From contig WSUB01000362.1 in NCBI GenBank assembly GCA_019633425.1, forward strand, positions 1 through 16,911: a stretch of 16,911 nt of DNA, given 5' to 3'. The DNA comes from Tulasnella sp. 424. Its lineage: Eukaryota; Basidiomycota; Agaricomycetes; Cantharellales; Tulasnellaceae. This document shows, piece by piece, positions 7,076 to 16,781 of the stretch. Position 1 is the first letter of the stretch; each line of letters starts with the position of its first letter. Under the pieces are notes generated by a model. The model was not told the origin of the DNA. It made no database searches and saw only the letters and a list, made by a program, of their open reading frames with translations. The position numbers and the translations under genes are program-made.

Positions 7076-9102
7076 ATGTCCGAGTACCGAATAGACCCAA
7101 GGACGATCAAAATCACCGAAACCGAACCCCGTGCAAAGGGCGGGCAAGGCACCATTAGTCTTGGGACAAAGATTATTCCTGACGAAGCCCCGAGCTCGAT
7201 ACCTGAACATCAGCTAAAAGCGTTTCTTGAGGGAAAGCTAGCAGTAAAAAATCTCGAATGGAACCGTCAAGATGCCGAAGCGTCGGCGAAGTTTTTCAAG
7301 GTATCGTCGTCAAGTTCCTGCGTCATCTTCGATGTTCTGATTGCTTTCTCTCAGTCCTTCGCCAATGAACTCGGTATAATGGCCAGCATTTCTCACCCGA
7401 ACATCGTCAAGTTCATCGGCTTCGTGGAGGAGGTGGAGAAGGGTGACGCTTGGATCGTTATACCCTGGGAAGAGAACGGAAACATTCGAGAGTTTTTGCA
7501 GTCGGGCGAATGGGAAATCCCCGAGCGCGTCTCATTGGTGAGCAGGTTTGATGCGTGCGGTATCTGAATTATCTGAACGGATCGTCGATTCAGGTTCAAG
7601 ACGTAATCAACGGAGTGGAGTACTTGCACGCCAGACAACCTCCAATCTGTCACGGCGACCTGAAATCGGTCAGTCTCTCGAGCAACCGTCCGAGCTCCTG
7701 TGCAGAAGCTGATCGGCCTTTTAGCTAAATATTCTCGTCAACACCTCCTGCCGTGCAGTCATCACAGATTTCGGGTCGGCAAGGACCAAACAAAACGTCG
7801 ATGCCCCAATGAGAAACAGTACGCAAGCCGCCATCGACAACGTGGCTCAAGACCATACATCTCCCAAAATATCGTTTAACCCTTCCACGCTGGAGCTCAC
7901 CTTAGCGGGTCCTGCGTTCTCCCTTCGATGGACAGCCCCTGAAGTGCTAAACAACGGGGTGCAGGATCTACCCAGCGATATGTGGGCCGTTGGTTGGATC
8001 TGCTGGGAGGTGAGTGCGATATTGACTGGAAAATGTTCACCGCGCTTTGCTTATAGTACTTGTACCCTTTAGATCTTCACTGGTAGAATACCCTTTGAGG
8101 GACTCAATTTCCAAGGAGCCATTATATCGCACGTTATGAAAGGAAAATTACCAGCGATTCGGGAGGAAGCTGAATTGACCCATATTCTCATGCTGTGTGG
8201 CCTAATGTCGGATTGCTGGATATCAAATCCAGTCGAGAGGACAGATGCCTCGAATTTCCGACGAAAGATTCGCTGGATGGTGAGTATTCCGATCTGGAAC
8301 TACATCGTCGATTATTGACCCAGCTGCGTATTAGCCATCCACGATGCCTTCGTACCATACCTCTGACGGTGCGAAAGTCCGGTCCGTCGCACTGTTACAG
8401 GAGCTAGGCACAATGTACCGTCTTCAGCTCAACACCGCGATGGCCGGGTCCCATTACCGTTCTGCCATTGACCTTGCGACTCGAACGAAAGACGTCTGGG
8501 GCAAGGCAAATGCGTTACTCTGTCTGGGCGAGACCTACAAGGCCGAGCTGAAGTTTGAGGAGGGGGAGAAGGCGTTCAGAGAAGCATTCGAGATTCACTT
8601 TGGCATTGGCAATGAGCTTGGCGCGGCGAATACACTGACCAGCCTGGGAGCCCTTTATAATATACAGTCGAGGCACCAGGAAGCGGAGATGGTATTGAGG
8701 GGAGGGCTCGAAATTTACTCTCGTATTGGCCATGACCTTGGCACCGCGAATTTATTACAGGCCTTCGGCGATGCCTATCACGGTCAGTCAAAGACCCACG
8801 TGGCGGAGAACGCCTTTGCGGAGGCCTACCAGATTCATTCTCGCATCGGGAGCGACCTTTGTGCCGGACACGCATTGGGTGGTCTGGGAAGGTCCTATCA
8901 CGCTCAGTCAAGGTACCAAGAGGAGGAGAAAACTCTTCTACAGGCGCACTGGATCTTCTCTCGTACCGGGTATGACGCAGGTGCCGCACGTACGTTGGTC
9001 GATCTGGGGGACCCGGGAAACCTATTGCGCCCTGTCGATGTACCCGGAGGCGGAGAAGGCTTTCATGGAGGCGCACCGGATCCACTCTCGGATCGTGAGT
9101 GA
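7076..9102 (+). CDS. Gene A: TKL-like protein kinase with TPR array, truncated by frameshift
   Basis: Exons are 7076-7300, 7355-7537, 7594-7668, 7725-8009, 8073-8279 and 8335 onward; the five introns are 54, 56, 56, 63 and 55 bp, all phase 0 with GT...AG ends and at the same positions as in gene B. The predicted product is 580 residues. The kinase domain has the glycine loop GGQG (22-25), lysine K58 in LAVK, helix-C Glu E80, catalytic loop HGDLKS (156-161, D158) followed by LNIL, DFG (176-178), APE (232-234), and SDMWAVGW. HGD instead of HRD fits fungal TKL kinases. About five and a half TPR units follow, then a 7-bp insertion (9013-9019) shifts the frame to a stop at 9100-9102. Homology to gene B continues upstream to CGAGAG at 7058, after a plausible acceptor (TTGAAG), but no first exon with an ATG is visible before it. 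ATG 7076 is therefore a minimal start. Substrates are unknown. Confidence 0.75.
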
Positions 9103-10192
9103 CCGCGGTCTCGCAGACGGATTGGTCGGCCTGGGGGATACCTATCGCTTTCAGTTCAAGAATGAGGAGGCAGCCGAGGCTTTTATGGAGGCACATGGGA
9201 TCTACTCTCGCATCGGGGATGACCGTGGTGCTGCGGAAGCGTTGAATGGTCTAGGATCTTCCTATCGCGAGCAGTCGAGATATCAGGAAGCGGAGAAGGC
9301 TTTTCTAGAGGCTCATGGCATCAACTCTCGTCTCATGAATGACCGTGGTGTCGCCAATGCACTACTTGGCCTTGGAAGTATTTATCGCGCTCAATCAAGG
9401 CATCAGGAAGCGGAAGAGGCTTTCAACGAAGCTCACACTATCTACTCTCGCGGTGGATATTCTTTGGGCGACGGGAACGTATTGCGCAGCCTCGCAGCGC
9501 TTTATAGCGACCAGTCCAGACATAATCATGCGGCGGCTGCGTTCAGCCAAGCCCTTGCTTCTTATGATCGTGCTGGCGACGCCGCCAGCAAATCCAAAGC
9601 CCTATTAGCCCTCGCGAAAGACCATAATGCTCATTGCAGATACCCCAAAGTCGAGGAGGCCGCCGAAGAAGCTCTTGCCATTGCCATCAGTATCGGCAAC
9701 AAAGAATGTCAAGCGGATAGTTGGTTGCTGTTGTCGCGGATCTTCTTAGCTCAATCAAGGCAGAACAAAGAAAAAGAGGCGTTAGTCCAAGCTGCGGCTG
9801 CGCTTACTGGTCTTAACAACGGGGCAGCTCACGCCGAGACTCTGCATCGGCTCGGCTATATCCACTATCAGCAGGGGGTATACGACGAAGCGGAAGAGTG
9901 TTTCCGCCTTGCCCAGGCCATATGGTCAAGCATGGAAAGCTTTGATAGTGAACTTGGTAAAGAGTTGTTCTGTCTTGGAACGTTGTACTCTTTCCAAAAT
10001 CTACTTGGTGATGCGGAAGAGTGCTTCGCCCAAGCACGTCTTGCATATGCAAGGGATGTCAACGAGGAGCTTGAAGCATTGGCGTTGGATGCACTAGCGG
10101 GATTATTTGTAGTGCAAAACAAACTTGACAGTGCAAAGGCGGCTTGTCTGGAAGCTCGCGAGATTTACGCGCGAATGGGCCGGCCGATGAGC
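8374..10192 (+). repeat. TPR-coding tandem repeat of gene A, 15 units of about 120 bp
   Basis: Fifteen units of 39-41 codons, the sixth broken by the 7-bp insertion. Typical core: LGxxYxxQSRxxEAExAFxEAH and xIxSRIG. The last six units (from YSDQSRH on) are more diverged and align one to one with the last six of gene B. The difference of one unit between the genes therefore lies in the more uniform N-terminal half. The 40-residue period matches long TPRs of the kinesin-light-chain kind (42) more than the canonical 34. Confidence 0.8.
9013..9019 (+). other. 7-bp frameshifting insertion in gene A
   Basis: Frame 1 reads ...LVDLGD up to 9012, and frame 2 resumes exactly with TYCALSMYPEAEKAF at 9020, which is what the TPR consensus requires after LGD. 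The extra ccgggaa (9013-9019) makes the shift. It lies beside similar short G/A and C runs, as expected of replication slippage, but an assembly error cannot be excluded. No intron with acceptable splice sites removes it. Confidence 0.75.
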
Positions 10193-10276
10193 GGCCAGTG
10201 TGAGCGTATTTGGGAGTTCCTCCTGAGGTTGGAACGGCCAAAAGGTTCGCTGTTGGATCGTGTCTTCCGAGAGTGA
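9020..10276 (+). pseudogene. Gene A, out-of-frame remainder of the TPR array
   Basis: After the frameshift a frame stays open for 418 codons and encodes the rest of TPR 6 and units 7-15, followed by a 28-residue tail (SGQCERIW...) that matches the tail of gene B in position and style. Without the shift the gene would have 15 TPR units of about 40 residues with the consensus GLGxxYRAQSRxxEAExAFxEAHxIxSRIG. No second disabling change is seen in these 1.25 kb. The damage is therefore recent, or the insertion is a sequencing artefact, or the gene makes a short kinase form. The stop is TGA at 10274-10276. Confidence 0.7.
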
Positions 10277-10893
10277 TCTTTTCATTGCATTGCAACTACG
10301 TGGGTATTTCCTGGCAACTGCGCCGAAGCTTGCACTCACTGACAATTGCTTTCGGATCCAGACGATCCCTTCACTTCTTGGTACTCTTCATTGCTTCTCC
10401 CCCTTTTCACAGTTTTACGAGTACGTACATCTTCAGACCGTTTAAAGTTCTTTGCCATATGCGCGTCTGTGCCGCGGTTCCAATGTCCGTCACGTGTCCC
10501 TAAGCCTCTTATGGCCTCTGTTTTGACCGCCATGTTCCTTGTATTTCAACAACATTTATTAGCAATACGACTAAATCCATGTGACCCTCCCTTTGCGTTG
10601 TGGGTAATTACTCAACGGCGAGCACGTGCCACTGCGCCAACCTTGAGTGGGGGGTATTGTGAAGAGCACCTCTCGTTTGCAACATTCGTCTCTCGCCAAG
10701 GCACACTGATCAATTTTGGCAAGCATCATTCACTATTCCCCTCATCTGAAACCTCTTTATACTTCATAATGAATGTCCTCTTTCAACAGTAGACTACTGT
10801 AACTTGTTGGTCGGCACTCCCGATCCGGGCTTGCATTAAATTTGCGTCGATGCGGATTGCGCCATCCACGAGTCATGGCCGCACCATTGTAAT
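10277..10893. other. Intergenic stretch downstream of gene A
   Basis: No gene is supported here. One plus-strand frame (10346-10792) is open but starts at TTG, has no recognisable motif and a composition unlike the neighbouring genes. The sequence is pyrimidine-rich and presumably holds the 3' UTR of gene A. The stretch gtgggtattt shortly after the stop recurs just after the stop of gene B (14929 region), so the paralogous 3' ends may be related. No clear polyadenylation signal is seen. Confidence 0.4.
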
Positions 10894-11403
10894 TCACGCT
10901 TGGCAGCATCTGGCTGCCTCATGACATTTGCTGAAGGTGAGTTGTAGAGCGGTGATCGACTCGGAGGTGTTATTCTCCGAGGGCGTGAGCTCTCCGGCTG
11001 CCGTGCGAAGAACAAAGCCGAGCAAAGCGGCGACGTACCCACTTTGCACAACACGAGACACGACTTCAAGGGAAAAAACTCCCTCTAATGACTCTCCGAA
11101 AATACTGAACACTCCTATCGCGCCGTTTGCTGGGGGGCCTATCGGCTTAAGATCCGGAGAGGCCGTGCTGGGCAAGTCAAACAGCCTCATGTCGAACGCT
11201 TCTTCGGGAATTTCCGCGATCAAAACGCATTGCAGAGGTGCGGCGAGGGCGATGGGTATTGGCGCGAGATTTCCGCAGCCAATCGAAGACTGGAGGTGCT
11301 GGTCCGTCGAGTTCTCGACTTTTGTAATATGAACCAAAGCGCTCACCTTTGGTCTCAGACTCCTTCCCTCAAGAATTCCCCAGCTCCCCTCTTCATTATT
11401 CAC
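10894..11403 (-). CDS. Hypothetical 169-residue open frame between the two kinase genes
   Basis: The frame starts at ATG 11403 and ends at TGA 10894-10896. Its composition is protein-like (many Ala, Leu, Val, Ser and Glu, few Arg), with moderately hydrophobic stretches such as LALAAPLQCVLIAE-like and GYVAALLGFVL, but I recognise no family and see no signal peptide. An overlapping plus-strand frame (10928-11332) is also open, which shows that open frames come easily in this composition. If real, it would be transcribed divergently from gene B with only 72 bp between the two start codons. I rate it as more likely spurious than real. Confidence 0.25.
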   Translation of the reverse strand: MNNEEGSWGILEGRSLRPKVSALVHITKVENSTDQHLQSSIGCGNLAPIPIALAAPLQCVLIAEIPEEAFDMRLFDLPSTASPDLKPIGPPANGAIGVFSIFGESLEGVFSLEVVSRVVQSGYVAALLGFVLRTAAGELTPSENNTSESITALQLTFSKCHEAARCCQA

Positions 11404-11425
11404 GAAGTCTTTAGCCTTGGACTAC

Positions 11426-11431
11426 TATATA
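11426..11431 (+). promoter_or_regulatory. TATA box of gene B
   Basis: TATATA (in ctactatatacc) lies 45 bp before the ATG at 11476 and is followed by a pyrimidine-rich run (cttgcccccgtcctcttc), an arrangement usual at basidiomycete core promoters. No equivalent exists in front of gene A. Confidence 0.55.
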
Positions 11432-11475
11432 CCACTTGCCCCCGTCCTCTTCGACCGTATTCGATCTAGCTGAGC

Positions 11476-14400
11476 ATGTCGGACGACAAGGCACCCCAGC
11501 CCATGGGTTCTCAAAGGCAGAGCAAGGCTGTAGGTCCCCTCATTCGCGAGCGTTGAGATGGGAGCTGAAGTTGGATCTTCAAGCGGGAGATTCTTGATGG
11601 AATGGCCCAGCACCGAATTGGCCCAAAGAAAATCAAAATCACAGAAAGCAAACCCCGCGTAGAGGGCGGACAAGGCTGCATTACCGTTGGAACGATGGTC
11701 GATATCCCGAATTGGGGCCCTGAGCAACTTCTGGCGATAAAGAAGCTCAAATGGAGTCGCGGGGATGCCGAATTATCGGCGAACTCCTTCAAGGTATCGT
11801 TGTCTTCATACGTCGCCCGAGCTTCTCTGATTGGTCCTCGTCAGCCCTTCGTCAACGAGATAAGCATAATGGCCAGCCTTTCTCACCCAAACGTTGTCAA
11901 ATTCGTCGGCTTTGTTGAGGACGAGCAGAAGGGTGACGCTTGGATCATTGTGCCTTGGGAAGCGAATGGAAACATGCGAGAATTCTTGCAGTCAGGCGAG
12001 TGGGATATTCCCGAACGCGTCTCGTTGGTGAGCGGGTTTGATAGGGATGCACTTGGAAAGTTATCTGAGCGAATTATCAACTTAGGTTCAAGATGTCATC
12101 AACGGGGTGGAGTACTTGCACACGAGACAACCTCCTGTTTGCCACGGCGATCTGAAGTCGGTGAGTCGGTTAAGATGCCTTTCGAGACAGTTTGCACTAA
12201 TTGACGGGAATTTGAGCTCAACATCCTAGTTAACTCCTCTTACCGTGCGGTGGTTACAGATTTTGGATCGGCCCGGACTAAACAAAACGTCGATGCAACG
12301 GCAGGAGATAATGCGCCGGATCAACCTCACCAAGCGGCCGACGACAAGATGGTTCAAGAATCTACATCTCCGAAAATCGACTTTAACCCCTCCACTTTGG
12401 AGCTCACTTTAACGGGACCCGCGTTCTCCCTCCGGTGGACAGCCCCTGAAGTGCTCAACAACGGTGTTCAAGATTTACCCAGCGATGTGTGGGCCATCGG
12501 CTGGATTTGTTGGGAGGTCAGTGCACCTTCAGGTGGCCGACGACGGATCTTCACCCCGGTTTGCTCACACACCTGCTACGCTTTAGATCTTCACTGGCCG
12601 GATACCATTCGAGGGGATCAATTTCCAGGGGATTATTATATCGCATGTAATCAAAGGAAAATTACCAGCTATTCGGGAGGAGGCCGAACTGTCGCATATT
12701 CTCAAGCTATGCGGTCTCATAGCGGACTGTTGGATCTCAAACCCGGTCAAGAGGATAGATACTCTCACATTCCGACGAAGGGTTCGCTTCATGGTGAGTA
12801 CTTTGATCGAGAACCGCGTCACCGAGTGTTAAGGAATTGCGTGTTAGCCATCCACGACACCTTCAGGTGGTACCTCTGGGAGTGCAAAAGTGCGGTCCGC
12901 AAAACTTTTAAACGAGCTGGGCACGATGTATCGCCTTCAGGATAACGCAGTGATGGCCGAATCCCATTACCGCTCTGCCATCGAAGTTGCGACTCGAACG
13001 AAGGACGACGGGGCTAAGGCAGATGGGCTATGGGGTCTGGGGGAGACCTTCCGTCCTCAATCAAGGCATCGAGAAGCGGAGGGGGCGTTTAAGGAAGCGC
13101 ACGAGATTCATGTTCGCCTTGGAAACGACCATGGTGCGATGAATGCGTTGAACGGGCTGGGCGAGGTCTATCGTGCTCAGTCAATGCATCAGAAGGCGGA
13201 GGAGGCTTTAGTGGAGGCGCACGCGATTTCCGCTCGTATCGGCACCGACCTTGGTACCGCAAACATCCTGAATGGCCTGGGGGATATTTATCACGCCCAG
13301 TCGAGGTATTCGGAGGCGGAGAAAGCCTTCAGGGAGGCGTACGAGATTCATTCTCGCATCGGCCACGAACTCGGTACCGCCGACGCATTACTCGGCTTGG
13401 GGACTACCTATGGCTCTCTGTCAAGGTATAGGGAGTCTGAAGAAGCATTCGTGGAGGCACGCGGGATCCACTCTCGCATCGGCAGTGACCTTGGTGCCGG
13501 ACATGCATTGAATGGCTTGGGGAAGACTTATAGCGCTCAATCAAGGAATCGGGAGGCGGAAGAAGCTTTCAGCGAGGCACACAAAATCCATTCCCGCATC
13601 GGGCATGACCTTGGTGCAGCCAACGCGCTGGACGGTCTCGGAGATATCTATCGCGCTCAGTCGAGGAACCAAGAGGCGGAGAAGGTGTTTCGAGAAGCGC
13701 ACGAGATCCACTCCCGTATCGGCAGTGACCTTGGTGCTGCAATCGCATTAAATGGTCTAGGGGACGCATACCGCGCTCAATCAAGGAACCAAGAGGCGGA
13801 GAAAGCTTTCAGGGAGGCGCACGAGATCCACTCTCGCATAGGGAACGACCTTGGCGCCGCAAATGCGTTGGATGGCCTTGGAGAAATATATCGCGCTCAG
13901 TCAAAGAATGGGGAGGCCGAAGAGGCTTTCATGGCCGCCCACGCAATCCACTCTCGCATTGGCACTGACATTGGTGCTGCAAGCGCGTTGCTCGGCCTCG
14001 GAGAGGTATATCGCGCTCAGTCAAGGAACAACGAGGCGGAGAAAGCTTTCAACGACGCCCACCACATCTACTCTGCCGTTGGAGCCAACCTCGGTACCGG
14101 AAACGCATTCCGCGGCCTCGCAAGGCTGTACAGCGACCAGTGCAAATACGAAGACGCAGAGGCGGCGTACCGCCAAGCTGTTGCTGCTTATAATCGCGCT
14201 GACGACGGCGAGAGCAAAGCCAGAGCGCTCCTAGCCTTAGCAAAAAACTATCGTGCCCAACGCAGATACCCCGAAGCGGAGGAGGCCGCCACCGACGCCC
14301 TTGCAGTTTTCGTCAGTATTGCCGACGAACGAGGTCAAGCTGGCGCCGCGTTGCTTTTGTCACAGATATTTATGGCTCAATCAAGGCATGACGACGAAAA

Positions 14401-14899
14401 ACAGGCGCTAATTCAAGCGGAAGCGGCACTAGCCCGAATCGGTCAAGGTGCAACTCACGCAGCGACCTTGGACCGGCTCGGCCACATTCACTCTGCGCAG
14501 GGCTCGTACGACGAAGCTGAAAGGTGTTACTGCCTTGCCCAAGCCATCTTCTCAACCATGGGAGATGTTCGCGGTGAAGCCACCCAGTTGGTCGCTCTTG
14601 GGACGTCGTACGTTCGCCAGGATCGATATGACGAGGCAGTGGGGTGCTTCACCGAAGCGCGCCTCGCATATGCTAGGATCTTCGATGAGAGCGGTGAAGC
14701 AAATGCCTTGGATGGGCTAGCGAAAGCGTGTATGTTGCAAGGCAAACTTGCCGATGCGAAGATGGCTTGCGCGAAAGCTCGCGAACTCTACGCGCACATG
14801 GGCAAGGGGATAAGTGAAAATTGTGCAACGACTTGGAAACTTCTCCAGGACCTAGAGCAGCAAATGGGGTCGATGTTATGGGGTCTTATTCCGTTGTAA
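11476..14899 (+). CDS. Gene B: TKL-like protein kinase fused to 16 TPR units
   Basis: Proposed exons: 11476-11529, 11584-11793, 11845-12027, 12086-12160, 12217-12516, 12587-12793 and 12848-14899; introns of 54, 51, 58, 56, 70 and 54 bp, all phase 0. The product has about 1,026 residues. The first exon (MSDDKAPQPM...) is the least certain part; the frame without it starts at ATG 11602. Kinase motifs: GGQG (46-49), LAIK with K71, helix-C E93, HGDLKS (169-174, D171), LNIL with N176, DFG (189-191), APE (250-252), SDVWAIGW. All invariant catalytic residues are present, so the kinase is probably active on Ser/Thr. A linker rich in Pro, Thr, Ser and Gly (344-356) leads to 16 TPRs (357-998) of about 40 residues and a 28-residue tail. 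TPR arrays bind proteins, so this half likely recruits a partner or substrate. No membrane segment or signal peptide is seen. It is the intact paralog of gene A. Confidence 0.88.
12887..14812 (+). repeat. TPR-coding tandem repeat of gene B, 16 units, mostly exact 120-bp period
   Basis: From 13133 to 14092 eight units keep an exact 120-bp period, for example unit starts at 13613, 13733, 13853 and 13973. Units 6-9 are nearly the same in protein (GLGDIYRAQSRNQEAEK core) but differ at many silent sites: units 7 and 8 share roughly three quarters of their bases. The protein sequence is thus held constant while DNA diverges, which argues for purifying selection rather than very recent duplication. 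Confidence 0.85.
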
Positions 14900-15459
14900 T
14901 CGGGAGGCAATTTATGATCTAGTGGGTATTTGTTTCTCGACACGGTCAGATGGGCTCCCCCTCGTTCGAAACGTCGTATTTCCTGTAAATCCCTCCAATC
15001 CTTCGTGGACTCTATCGCATATCTCCGTCGTCTTCAAGGACCTACCTATAAGAATACGTTTTCTTTGCTTGTATGTTATCACTAAACGACAGAGACCTGT
15101 CGGCTGCTCTGACCAACCCAGTCCGATCTCACGACTGCATCCTGCAGGCTCAAACCCTTCAGATACGTATATTTCATTCATTCCAGGCGAGCCGAAAGTA
15201 TCGCTGAGAGAAGGAGGGCAATTACAAATGAAGTGGTCGTCTCAAGCACCATGTTATATCTAGGAACTTACCACTTACCCAAAGTTAGTAAGCAGCTGTC
15301 TCTCCTCATGTATACGGTGAGAACTGCTTGTGTGTAAGGTGATCGTTGATACCAACTAAGGAAGACCAGCAGAAGGGGCTCGGACGGAGATAAGTGGCTC
15401 TTAATTCCGTCTTTCTCCGAGCGTCGTTGGATGGAAATTTTCGCCAAGACGCGCCGCGA
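14900..15459. other. Intergenic stretch downstream of gene B
   Basis: No gene supported. Short frames exist on both strands (for example 14922-15263 plus, 15306-15671 minus) but none has motifs or a convincing start. The first part presumably holds the 3' UTR of gene B. Confidence 0.4.
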
Positions 15460-15462
15460 ACT

Positions 15463-15926
15463 TCCGTGACATCCGCACACCATCGTTTTTTTCCGTCCAA
15501 TCCGGTCATGTGCTTTTTATCCGACATGTTTGACAAGTATAGTCTCTGTAGGGAAGGATGATTTCCTGTATCCAAACGCGAAACGAACAGATTGCCACGG
15601 TCAAGAGATGGAAGGCAGTCAAGATGGGTTGTGTTATGAGATGCGGTTCGTGTCCTGGCCGCAGTCATCAAGCCTACCCCTGATCGAAACGAAGGGAAAT
15701 GCTTCGGCGATCGACCTCATTCTTGATGGAACGTGGAGTTATCTTGCTCACGCGTGACGCAGGTAGCTGGGTCACGAATACCGGTTCGGACTTTGCGGGG
15801 CTTTGTGTATGCACTGCCGGGATTGAAGCTTCGTTCGGGTGGAGTCTTAGAGTCGAATTCGGACACGTTCAAATCCAGCGTTAGCTGACGGAAGGACCCG
15901 GAGGCGGATCCAACGGATGTCACGGA
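15463..15926. repeat. Perfect 13-bp inverted repeat, 464 bp apart end to end
   Basis: TCCGTGACATCCG (15463-15475) and CGGATGTCACGGA (15914-15926). It could be the ends of a small non-autonomous DNA element, but the flanks show no convincing target-site duplication and pairing does not extend beyond 13 bp. Related GTGACAT or ATGTCAC words occur again at 15946 and 15974. Confidence 0.35.
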
Positions 15927-16048
15927 CATAAAACTTTTCCTTCGCGTCACATCCAACCTTCCTCATACTGCAGGTGACATAAAGTGTCCCCACCCTTCTC
16001 CCTCCCTCCGATTTCAGTCATGTGCTTTTATCCGACGTGTTTGCCAAG
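15505..16048 (+). repeat. Diverged direct repeat of an upstream region, two copies 512 bp apart
   Basis: Copy 1 (15505-15537) and copy 2 (16017-16048) match at 30 of 33 positions with one gap; both begin gtcatgtgctttt and end in caag. Weaker similarity continues on both sides: a GTGACAT word and a pyrimidine-rich stretch before, and an ATG with a similar start (ggATGatTTCC and ggATGgcTTCC) 20 and 27 bp after. It looks like an old tandem duplication of a promoter and gene start. Confidence 0.6.
15558..15683 (+). pseudogene. Possible gene-start remnant, copy 1
   Basis: A 41-codon frame (MISCIQTRNEQ...) follows copy 1 of the duplicated upstream region. Its start aligns with that of copy 2 at DNA level, but the frames diverge after a few codons through small indels. 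No family is recognised. It may be a decayed gene start or the first exon of a gene I cannot reconstruct. Confidence 0.2.
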
Positions 16049-16075
16049 AGCAGAGTGCAGTTTATTTTTGGAGGG

Positions 16076-16195
16076 ATGGCTTCCATGATCAACGAAACCT
16101 TCACGAACATCAACATCAACGCAGGCAACTTCCCGGGTGCGCGTGATGCAATGTATGAGGTGTTCGTTATTTGCTCGTCTCATTCACCTTGTTAA
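16076..16195 (+). CDS. Possible small gene or first exon, copy 2
   Basis: A 39-codon frame (MASMINETFTNININAGNF...) starts 27 bp after copy 2 of the duplicated upstream region. Its composition (Asn, Ile, Ala, Gly) looks natural. A weak intron (16160-16200, donor GTGTTC, acceptor ACGTAG) would join it to the open frame ending at 16497, giving about 113 residues, but the donor is poor and 41 bp is short. No family is recognised. Confidence 0.3.
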   Translation: MASMINETFTNININAGNFPGARDAMYEVFVICSSHSPC

Positions 16196-16200
16196 CGTAG

Positions 16201-16748
16201 TGTTCCCTGCCTGCGTGCCGCTACAGCGCGAACACGTCTATGACTAATGAAATGGTCCGGGTTCCATTCCGCGCCGGTCTTTCATCAATCTCGGTTCCAG
16301 TCGTCAACAAGCGCTCACCACATCGTAGCGTCCCTGGCTCCCTTGGCGGGTATAAGTGGAATACTCTCATTCAGAGCTGTCAGAGTGGAGGGTGTATAGC
16401 ACAACCTACCTTGGAATTTCCTCCTCCTCATTCCTACATGCCCCTCTTCCGGCAATCCCAACGCTTTGTGACATTTCCCTCTCAACGGCCCTCATAGCCG
16501 CCTCGTCAGTCATCCCCACTACTCCAGTCCCTACAAACCGGAAGTCGGCTGAAAAGAGCAAAAGATCATCCCATCGTCAACAAGTGTCCCGCAAAACGCA
16601 ACCCAGGGAACTGCTCACCTTCCTCCGCCTCCGGACACGACCTCCACCGTATCCGAAAGCGCAACCAACGTATTGCAGCCGCCAAGATATCTATAGATAG
16701 TATGGCAAGACAAAGAGGAAGACAATAGGAAAACCTTCACGCCTTACT
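16201..16748. other. Right-hand stretch without a supported gene
   Basis: Two overlapping plus-strand frames (16240-16497 and 16356-16700) are open, one ending in a Ser/Thr/Pro-rich tract followed by basic residues. Neither has a strong start or known motif. The first could be a second exon of the frame beginning at 16076. Confidence 0.3.
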
Positions 16749-16772
16749 AGCGCTTCCCTGTTCGGAAGCGCT
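16749..16772. repeat. Perfect 9-bp hairpin with 6-nt loop
   Basis: AGCGCTTCC (16749-16757) and GGAAGCGCT (16764-16772) around CTGTTC. It is similar in size and style to the hairpins of the 5357-6943 island. It sits 3' of the weak frames and could be part of a transcript end, or the edge of another structured element beyond the window. Confidence 0.6.
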
Positions 16773-16781
16773 CGGCCGGAC

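Noticed and set aside
7301..7354. In-frame, stop-free stretch that would read through between exons of gene A
   Set aside because: It has GT...AG ends, and gene B has a 51-bp non-homologous stretch at the same place, with kinase homology continuous across the junction; it is an intron.
8576..9196. Minus-strand frame of 206 codons over the TPR region of gene A
   Set aside because: Antisense to the TPR array, rich in Arg and Pro, without any motif.
13272..14234. Additional open frames in other phases across the TPR region of gene B
   Set aside because: The 120-bp period keeps an alternative frame free of stops in each unit; these are repeat-driven shadows.
15306..15671. Minus-strand frame of 121 codons right of gene B
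   Set aside because: No motif, odd composition and overlap with the duplicated upstream region; not supported as a gene.
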